From CAYGZC01 sp964354225 (GTDB taxonomy: Bacteria; Bacteroidota; Ignavibacteria; UBA10030; SZUA-254), in the NCBI GenBank assembly GCA_964354225.1, contig CAYGZC010000231.1, positions 1 to 23,705 on the forward strand: 23,705 nt of DNA, given 5' to 3'. Of the stretch, positions 5,817-12,955 are shown one piece after another. The position numbers and the translations under genes are program-made. Every line of letters begins with the position of its first letter. Position 1 is the stretch's first letter. Below the pieces are notes generated by a model. That model saw only the letters and a program-made list of their open reading frames with translations. It ran no database searches and was not told where the DNA came from.

Positions 5817-8582
5817 ATGAGACGACGATATTTTGTTTGCTTGCTTGTGATGTATTTCTTTTTGGGCACGTCAGGTTTTTCACAGACTGGTTTTCAAGGT
5901 GCAAAAGAGAACCCGTACATAAAGTTATCACAATTAAATGGTAAGACTATTGAAGATATTATTTCCTCTCTTCCCTTAGACAAACAAATTAAAAAGACGA
6001 ACCTGCATCAAGTGACTGATACACCCAGAGTAGCATGGAAGCGGCATTACTCGTACATCGCGTACGACACGACCTACACCAGCATCTCTCTGAGCGCCCT
6101 GGTCGTAGATGATAGCGGCAACGTGTATGTGACCGGTTCTGGCGGGACCAGAAAATATGATTCAGCAGGACACGAAGTGTGGGCGGTGGATTTCAGTGGC
6201 AACGACATGTTGATTGATAGCCATGGTTATCTCTCTATTACAGGTTCTGGGACAGCAAAATATGACCGCATTGGTACACAGATTTGGACATCGACATTTG
6301 GCGGGACAACTTTAGTCACAGATAAGACTAGTAATACCTATGTGGGAATGGCTGAGGTAGTTTCATTCTGGGATGATGAAGAGTATCCGCCACGCATTGT
6401 GTTACTGTCATACTATGATGCAACGAAAATTGACAGTTATGGAAACGTGGAGTGGCACATCACAGATACGCTCTCGATTGAAAGTGGCCCAGGTAACGTA
6501 GGAAGAAGACCCTTTGCGATCACCCATGATGAGCGGACAGGATATGTTTACGTGACATGTGATGATGCCACGATAAAGTATGACAGTCTTGGCAATAGAG
6601 TATGGAAAAAACCTGTCAAAGGATATGATATTACACTGGATACGTCTGGAAATCTCTACATCGTACATCCACTCTCCATCGCAAAGTACGATACCGGAGG
6701 TACGATTCAATGGTCGGATGACACTACTGGTGGCAACATTATTCTTCTCGATGATTCTGGTTGTGTCTACACAACCGATGGCTCGTTTACAAGAAAGTAT
6801 ACATCGGATGGCGTGCTTCTTTGGGTTTCCCCATACGGTGGCAAGTCGTTCGTTCTCGATGATTCGGGTAATGTTTATATCATCGGCACGATAATCGATT
6901 CAGTTACGAAAGAGGATTTCCGAACTGTAAAATTGAGCCGTGATGGAGCGATGGTGTGGGAAACATTTTATAACGGTCCCGCAAATGGCTCTGATATCGG
7001 GATTGCGATTAATTGCGATAGTGCTGGCAACGTCTTCGTGGCTGGGTCTTCTGAAGAATCGCAAGGCTATTCTTCATACGCAACGATCAAATACGATGAA
7101 TCGGGAGTAGAGCAGTTGGTCAGACGGCATTCCAAGGAACCAACTGTAAGTACATCTGAACAATGTCGTGCAGAGGCATTTGCCGTCGACAGCACCGGTG
7201 ACATCTATGTCGTCGGCAACTGCGAAGTCAGTTACGCTGACAATGATATTGCGCTTGTGAAGTATGATCCGTCAGGACAAGAGCTTTGGTCAGCACGCTA
7301 TATTCCCGACAGTACATTTGTGCACGATATGGCAGTGGACAGGCTTGGGAATATATACATCACTGGTAGCAAGACTGTGAGTTATAATAGAGACGGAAAT
7401 CTTCGATGGGTTTCGGATAGTTCAGGATACCATGTTGCCGTGGATGATTCTCTCTATGTGATCATTCAGGGCAGGTACTCGATCACCAAAATGGATTCCG
7501 GAGGAACCATTATATGGTATTGTCAAAGTTCGGTGAATTGGGATTTGTGGATTTCGAGCGACCCTCATAGGTCTTTTGTTATCGATCCTTCCGGAAATAT
7601 CCTTACAATGGGTTTCGAGACGGATCAAATAGTGACAAGCAAATATAACTCTGATGGATTAGTGGCATGGACAGTACGGGATACAGGAAAGCCAGGGTGG
7701 ATATCTCTCGATCACGAGGGGAATATTTTTCTTGCTGGTAATTGCCCAGATACTGGCCGGTTATACAGAGACGTTGTTATCAAGTATAATTCCTCCGGGG
7801 AGAGGCAGTGGTCTTCGAGTATCGGTTTGTCGACATTTGTTGAATTTCCAGGGATTGTCATTGACGGAAATGGTTGCATTCACATCCCATACCATTTTGG
7901 TCTCGGTCATTACGTCATGATAAAGAGGGACTCAATGGGGAATGTTCTCCAATATCCATTTCAAGACACCCTTCTCGTGCCGTGGTACTTCTATGATACA
8001 GGCTTTGCCCCGCGATCAATAGAAATCGATAATCTCAACAACAAATACGTAGGAGGATACGGTTACCATGGTAGCCAATATACGAGTTTCAAACTTTACA
8101 AGTTCGAACCCGACGATCTACTCGAGTGGGAAATAGATTCCTATACCGGCGAGAACGTCGACGAACAGGCTATTGGAATGAGGGTTGACAACAAAGGCAA
8201 TATCTACATAGTTGGGACATCTGCATATGGTTCGTATTCGGAACCCGACCGGAGCGTATTTACTGTACTCAAGTACGAGCAGATTCCCACGGGCGTCAGC
8301 GAAAGGCAGGCGATTCCAACATCGTACAAGCTGGAGCAAAACTATCCCAATCCCTTTAACCCCAGCACAACAATCTGTTATGAGTTGCCGAAAGCATCCT
8401 TTGTAACCTTGAAGGTGTACAACGTGCTTGGGCAAGAAGTGGCAACGCTGATGAATGAGAAACGAGAATCAGGAAGGTATACGGTGGAGTTTGATGCATC
8501 AGGACTGACGAGCGGTGTGTACTTCTATGCATTTGTTGCCGGTGGCTTTGTCGAGACAAAGAAACTTTTAATAATTAGGTAA
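5817..8582 (+). CDS. T9SS-exported beta-propeller (SBBP-type repeat) protein 1
   Basis: Secreted or cell-surface protein of 921 aa from the chosen start; molecular role unknown. Signal peptide 1-23 (MRRRYFVCLL... GFSQ). A conserved leader region of about 55 residues follows. Next is a long array of propeller blades, each with the pattern (V/L)DDSGNVYVTG ... KYDSxGxxxW, as in the SBBP repeat family, to about residue 830. The C-terminal ~80 residues are a type A T9SS sorting domain: NYPNPFNPSTT, then FVTLKVYNVLGQEVATL, GVYFYAF and a final KKLLIIR. T9SS domains direct translocation across the outer membrane and anchoring or release. The ATG at 5808 is possible but would sit directly on the Shine-Dalgarno. 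It is followed by a full-length paralogue after 37 bases, probably in one operon. Its blades give no clear catalytic residues, so binding, adhesion or surface display is inferred at most. Confidence 0.88.
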   Translation: MRRRYFVCLLVMYFFLGTSGFSQTGFQGAKENPYIKLSQLNGKTIEDIISSLPLDKQIKKTNLHQVTDTPRVAWKRHYSYIAYDTTYTSISLSALVVDDSGNVYVTGSGGTRKYDSAGHEVWAVDFSGNDMLIDSHGYLSITGSGTAKYDRIGTQIWTSTFGGTTLVTDKTSNTYVGMAEVVSFWDDEEYPPRIVLLSYYDATKIDSYGNVEWHITDTLSIESGPGNVGRRPFAITHDERTGYVYVTCDDATIKYDSLGNRVWKKPVKGYDITLDTSGNLYIVHPLSIAKYDTGGTIQWSDDTTGGNIILLDDSGCVYTTDGSFTRKYTSDGVLLWVSPYGGKSFVLDDSGNVYIIGTIIDSVTKEDFRTVKLSRDGAMVWETFYNGPANGSDIGIAINCDSAGNVFVAGSSEESQGYSSYATIKYDESGVEQLVRRHSKEPTVSTSEQCRAEAFAVDSTGDIYVVGNCEVSYADNDIALVKYDPSGQELWSARYIPDSTFVHDMAVDRLGNIYITGSKTVSYNRDGNLRWVSDSSGYHVAVDDSLYVIIQGRYSITKMDSGGTIIWYCQSSVNWDLWISSDPHRSFVIDPSGNILTMGFETDQIVTSKYNSDGLVAWTVRDTGKPGWISLDHEGNIFLAGNCPDTGRLYRDVVIKYNSSGERQWSSSIGLSTFVEFPGIVIDGNGCIHIPYHFGLGHYVMIKRDSMGNVLQYPFQDTLLVPWYFYDTGFAPRSIEIDNLNNKYVGGYGYHGSQYTSFKLYKFEPDDLLEWEIDSYTGENVDEQAIGMRVDNKGNIYIVGTSAYGSYSEPDRSVFTVLKYEQIPTGVSERQAIPTSYKLEQNYPNPFNPSTTICYELPKASFVTLKVYNVLGQEVATLMNEKRESGRYTVEFDASGLTSGVYFYAFVAGGFVETKKLLIIR

Positions 8583-8605
8583 AATAAATGCAATAAGTAC
8601 GAAGA

Positions 8606-8610
8606 AAGGA
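8606..8610 (+). promoter_or_regulatory. Ribosome binding site that decides the start of propeller gene 2
   Basis: AAGGA ends at 8610, directly against the ATG at 8611 and 9 bases before the in-frame ATG at 8620. Spacing and the conserved arrangement in the paralogue favour 8620. Confidence 0.65.
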
Positions 8611-8619
8611 ATGAATACC

Positions 8620-11448
8620 ATGAGACAACGATATTTTGTTTACTTACTTGTGACGTGTCTCTTCTTGAGCACGTCAGGTTTTTCACAGACCGGTTTTCAA
8701 GGTGTAAAAGAGAACCCTTACAAAAAGTTACCACAATTAGATGGTAAAACTATTGAAGATCTCATTTCCTCTTTTCCATTAGACAAACAAATTAAAAAGA
8801 CGAACCTGCATCAGCTTGCTGATACTCCTAGAGTAGCATGGGAAAAGCACTACGATTATGAAGCAGAGGTCGTGGTACATCAAAATGAGTATGCTAAGGC
8901 AATTGCAGTTGACGATAGTGGGTACGTAAGTGTGACTGGTAATGCTGGTACGAAAAAGTACGATCCCCTTGGTAACGAAATATGGTCTTCGGAAATGGCT
9001 GGTGAAAAAATGTTTCTCGATGATATTAGTAATCTGTATATCACAGGTTCGGGGACAGCGAAGTATGATCACCATGGGAATCTAATTTGGTTGGTAGACT
9101 CAATAGGATTCTCAGATTTCACTGTCGATAGTAAAGGGAATGTTTATGGAATAATTAAGGCGAGTGCGGATTCCTGTATCGAATTTGAATGGATTGGAGA
9201 AGATCCATTTTGTTTGATATCGGTTTCTCTTTACTCCTTTAGAACTGCCAAGATCGATTCTTCAGGAAATGTCGCTTGGGATATCACCTTTGGACGCAGC
9301 GCTCCGGATGATTACTCCTATGGACCAAACGATGTACAGTTGGATTCAACGAATGAAGTTTTGTACGTTACAGGTTCTCCGTTTACACTTAAATATGATC
9401 TCTCAGGCAATCGTATTTGGGCAAAGGATATCATCGGCGATTGTCTTGCAATTGATGGAGATGGCAACTTTTATGTTGGAGATTCATCAAGAATTGCAGC
9501 GTACAATAGCGATGGAATACAGCAATGGGTTGACGGCACCATCTCACCGGGTGTCGTTGCATTCAAGGACGACAAGCTCTATGCGTTGTCTAATACTACC
9601 ACTCGAAAGTATACGCTGGGAGGATCATCGGTGTGGACGGGCGATCATGGTGGTACAGCGATAGTGGTTAATGATATTGGAAATGTATTTGTCACAGGCA
9701 CTCATTATGATTCTCTCACAGGGAATGATTACCACACAGTACGGTATGATACGAATGGTATAGTACAATGGACCGCTAATTACGATGGTCCGGCACATTA
9801 TAATGATGAAGCGAGCGCAATTGCAGTAAATGAATACGGTGAATTGTATTTAACTGGCAGCAGCAATTCTGGTCAAGTGGGGAAGCCCGATTATGATTAT
9901 GCAACTGTGAAATACAATAGTGATGGCATTCAACAATGGGTACAACGTTTTAGCAGAGAACTGAAATATTATTACGTTGACAATCGTCTCAAATCGATGG
10001 AACTTGATGATGATGGTAATGTGTACGTGACTGGGTCAAGCATGGGTTCGATCAATGGCGATTGCGCAAATATCAAGTACGATGCAGATGGAAATGAACA
10101 GTGGGTAAAACGACACGATAGTCCACCTACCTCTAGTGACATTTATGGCTATGATCACATCGCTTTGGATCGCAATGGCTTCATATACGTGACTACGAAT
10201 GATTCAACGATCAAATATAACTCGGATGGTGATGTAATTTGGGTTGCACCAATTGGTGGCGAATTCATATCACTGGATAGTTCTGGGAATGTTGTTGCTG
10301 TTAGAAGTGTTATCAACTGGATCCCCTGGAACGATGGAGCACGATCTGTCTATGATATCCAAGTTACAAAGCTTGACACGTCAGGCAAAGAAGCGTGGAC
10401 GGCGATTTATACTGGGCTGGGGGACAGCACCGTATCCGACCATCCGACTGGCGTTGCTGTTGATGATACTGGAAACGTTTTTGTAATTGGATGGAGTTGT
10501 GCATCCAACTGCGATTTTATCACGTTAAAATATAATCCCAGCGGTACACTGCTTTGGGATGCTCGATATGATTATGCTTCCGATAATGACTATGCGAGAT
10601 CACTTCTCATAGACGATTCGGGAAGCGTGTACGTAGCTGGAAGGGTTGATAGTGTCAATGTGCCAAGTGGAATGCTTGTAAAATATAATTCGTCAGGAGT
10701 CGAGCAATGGGCGAAAAAATTCTTTGCAATGGATGATCAAAAGATTTCCTTCGACGGACATGGTGGAATAGTGGCCGCCGGCTCTTTTTGGGAACGGGCA
10801 TTTTTATCCAGATTTGATCTGAACGGTGAGATGCATTGGTTTACAGCATACAATATTCCTGACGATAGTAGTCAATCCTATTTTACGCCGAGTTCTTTAT
10901 CCATCGGCTCAGATTATGGTATCTACATGGGTGGTAGTTATTATTACAAATTAGGTCAGCCAGATTTCTTAGTCCTTAAGTTCGATTCAAGTGGGAGTGT
11001 TCAGTGGAAATCAATAATTGATGGTGGTCTTGGTTGGTCGGATTATTGCGCTGGTATGGAACTCGATAAGTATGATAACATTTACTTGGCAGGGACTTCA
11101 GAAAGTCCGGACGAGAAACGTATTTACACAGTAATGAAACTTGAGCAATTACCCACTTCTGTTCTTTCAACGTCAGAATTACCACAGGATTTTAAGCTTC
11201 ACCAAAATTATCCAAACCCCTTCAACCCCAGCACAACAATCCGTTTTGAGTTGCCGAGAGAATCGTTTGTCACATTGAAAGTTTACAACGTTCTTGGGCA
11301 AGAAGTGGCAACGCTGGTTAATGAGAAACGGGAAGCAGGGAGGTATGAAGTGGAGTTCAGTGCAGACAAGTTACCGAGCGGCGTTTATTTCTACCGTTTA
11401 CAGACAGGTTCATTTGTTGAAACAAAAAAACTTTTATTGATGAAATAA
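8620..11448 (+). CDS. T9SS-exported beta-propeller (SBBP-type repeat) protein 2
   Basis: Paralogue of the preceding gene, 942 aa from the chosen start. Signal peptide 1-23 (MRQRYFVYLL... GFSQ). The first 78 residues are about 80% identical to protein 1 by eye (QIKKTNLHQ, DTPRVAW shared). The blade array (GNVYVTG, KYNSDGxxQW, AVDDSGNVFVIG) is colinear but much more diverged. The C-terminal T9SS sorting domain from about residue 862 (NYPNPFNPSTT, LKVYNVLGQEVATLVNEKRE, ending KKLLLMK) is again closely similar. The two therefore share entry and exit cassettes with different cores, a pattern expected if the exposed propeller varies while the secretion parts are held constant by selection or conversion. 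Function beyond surface export is not recognisable. Nineteen bases separate it from the TPR-like gene. Confidence 0.88.
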   Translation: MRQRYFVYLLVTCLFLSTSGFSQTGFQGVKENPYKKLPQLDGKTIEDLISSFPLDKQIKKTNLHQLADTPRVAWEKHYDYEAEVVVHQNEYAKAIAVDDSGYVSVTGNAGTKKYDPLGNEIWSSEMAGEKMFLDDISNLYITGSGTAKYDHHGNLIWLVDSIGFSDFTVDSKGNVYGIIKASADSCIEFEWIGEDPFCLISVSLYSFRTAKIDSSGNVAWDITFGRSAPDDYSYGPNDVQLDSTNEVLYVTGSPFTLKYDLSGNRIWAKDIIGDCLAIDGDGNFYVGDSSRIAAYNSDGIQQWVDGTISPGVVAFKDDKLYALSNTTTRKYTLGGSSVWTGDHGGTAIVVNDIGNVFVTGTHYDSLTGNDYHTVRYDTNGIVQWTANYDGPAHYNDEASAIAVNEYGELYLTGSSNSGQVGKPDYDYATVKYNSDGIQQWVQRFSRELKYYYVDNRLKSMELDDDGNVYVTGSSMGSINGDCANIKYDADGNEQWVKRHDSPPTSSDIYGYDHIALDRNGFIYVTTNDSTIKYNSDGDVIWVAPIGGEFISLDSSGNVVAVRSVINWIPWNDGARSVYDIQVTKLDTSGKEAWTAIYTGLGDSTVSDHPTGVAVDDTGNVFVIGWSCASNCDFITLKYNPSGTLLWDARYDYASDNDYARSLLIDDSGSVYVAGRVDSVNVPSGMLVKYNSSGVEQWAKKFFAMDDQKISFDGHGGIVAAGSFWERAFLSRFDLNGEMHWFTAYNIPDDSSQSYFTPSSLSIGSDYGIYMGGSYYYKLGQPDFLVLKFDSSGSVQWKSIIDGGLGWSDYCAGMELDKYDNIYLAGTSESPDEKRIYTVMKLEQLPTSVLSTSELPQDFKLHQNYPNPFNPSTTIRFELPRESFVTLKVYNVLGQEVATLVNEKREAGRYEVEFSADKLPSGVYFYRLQTGSFVETKKLLLMK

Positions 11449-11467
11449 GTAAAATCTTGATAAACAT

Positions 11468-12955
11468 ATGAAACTTTCACAATTGCTGTTAAATACACTT
11501 TTACTTGCGTTGTTTGTACAAGTTTATTCTGCTCAATCACCTTCCCCAGATTGGGCACTCGTCCATACGAGAACGATGGAAGGAATCGATTCACTCTACA
11601 ACTTCAAGTTCACTACCGCCGAAGCGAAGTTCAACGATGTTATTCGCATGGCACCACAGGATCCGCGGGGATATTTTTTCAAGGCGATGATTTCCTACTA
11701 TCGGTTCGAATTCATGAGTGTCGAAGCAGATTACGATCGCTTTATCCAACTCTCAGATTCGGTCATCGAGGTCGCTGAAAATGTTCTCGACAACGATAAG
11801 AAGAACTCCGCTGCTCTTTTCTATCTTGGTGGAATTTACGGCTACCGGGGAATGGTAAAATCGGAGAAAGATGAAATCCTCTCAGCGGTTTGGGATGGAA
11901 AGAAGGGATACGGCTATCTGTGTGATGCACTCGAAGTCGATCCAAAAAATTACGACGCCATGATGGGAGTCGGATTGTTCAACTACTATCTATCAAAACT
12001 ACCTAAAGCATTTCGATGGATTGCAAGCACTATTGGCTTCGATGCTGATGGCGAATTGGGATTGAAGATGCTCGGACAGACTGCACGGAAGGGCACATAT
12101 GCCCGGAACGAAGCGCGGTGGTGGCTCTCGCAGTTCTATCAATTTGAAGAGCAAGCAGAGAAAGGTGCACAGTACCTAAAAGAATTGACAATTAGCTATC
12201 CCTTTAATCCTTGGTACGTCCAGGAATACGGACTTGTTCTTCTTCTCCAGATGCGCCGCGTCGATGAGGCGATACCGGTATTTCAGAAAGCGACCGCGAT
12301 GACGAACCGGGAAGCCGAGCGCTACATCATCCAGGGCTACTACCGGCTCGGTCATGCGTACAGATTCAAGAATCAATTTACCGATGCCATCGAGTTATAC
12401 AAGAAGTACCTCACCCTCGAGAAAACAGACACATCCCGTATCCAGGGTGCCAACTATAACATTGCTCTATGTTACGAACTGTCGGGAGACCGAACGACAG
12501 CACTCGGATTCTATCGGCAATCTCCTCGTCAGTCAAAGGCAAAATTGGAAAAACCAATGACTGGATTCGATATCGAGCTGCAGAAAATGTCGAACTGGTT
12601 CAGTGCTGGATACTACATTAAGGGATTCGATGCAGGGTCCGCGTTACTCGCTCAGAGAGATCTCACGGACGACCAGCGGGGCGACGTTCTTTGGCAGATT
12701 GCTTCCATGTCTTTTGAACAGAAAAACTTCACGCAAGCAGCAAACACGTACACGCAAGTCTCGGGTTTGACTATCAAGAATAAATCGTGGATACCGCCGT
12801 TTGCCTACTACCGACTTGGATTGTGCAACCTCCGGAATGGACAGAAGGATTTAGCGAAGAAGGCGTTTGAGAAGGCGCTTGAGTTCGAGAAGTACGATAA
12901 CGAAGATAACATCCGGGAAGTTGTTGAGGAAGAGTTGGATAAAATCAATGAATGA
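11468..12955 (+). CDS. Exported TPR-like repeat protein
   Basis: 495-aa protein with signal peptide about 1-22 (MKLSQLLLNTLLLALFVQVYSA, then QSPSPDW), so probably periplasmic or attached to the outer membrane. Helical-hairpin repeats of TPR character fill most of the chain: AEAKFNDVIRMAPQDPRGYFFKA near 55-80, DALEVDPKNYDAMMGVGLFNYYLSK near 150-180, VDEAIPVFQKA near 260-275, YRLGHAYRFKNQFTDAIELYKKYL near 295-320, and YYRLGLCNLRNGQKDLAKKAFEKALEF near the end. TPRs are protein-binding scaffolds; no enzymatic motif was seen. No Shine-Dalgarno site precedes the ATG. The stop overlaps the start of the second phosphatase by eight bases, implying translational coupling and a shared operon. A part in assembling or presenting the neighbouring secreted proteins to the sensor is conceivable but is inference. 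Confidence 0.8.
   Translation: MKLSQLLLNTLLLALFVQVYSAQSPSPDWALVHTRTMEGIDSLYNFKFTTAEAKFNDVIRMAPQDPRGYFFKAMISYYRFEFMSVEADYDRFIQLSDSVIEVAENVLDNDKKNSAALFYLGGIYGYRGMVKSEKDEILSAVWDGKKGYGYLCDALEVDPKNYDAMMGVGLFNYYLSKLPKAFRWIASTIGFDADGELGLKMLGQTARKGTYARNEARWWLSQFYQFEEQAEKGAQYLKELTISYPFNPWYVQEYGLVLLLQMRRVDEAIPVFQKATAMTNREAERYIIQGYYRLGHAYRFKNQFTDAIELYKKYLTLEKTDTSRIQGANYNIALCYELSGDRTTALGFYRQSPRQSKAKLEKPMTGFDIELQKMSNWFSAGYYIKGFDAGSALLAQRDLTDDQRGDVLWQIASMSFEQKNFTQAANTYTQVSGLTIKNKSWIPPFAYYRLGLCNLRNGQKDLAKKAFEKALEFEKYDNEDNIREVVEEELDKINE

Noticed and set aside
5817..11448. Tandem DNA repeats or a CRISPR-like array in the propeller genes
   Set aside because: The periodicity is at protein level (degenerate blades of variable length). 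DNA units are not identical, and no spacer-repeat structure exists.
12867..12947. N-terminal extension of the second phosphatase (27 extra residues, MRRRLSSRST...)
   Set aside because: It lies wholly inside the TPR-like gene in another frame, is Arg/Lys/Ser-rich and has no counterpart in the paralogue. The ATG at 12948 gives the usual stop-start overlap.
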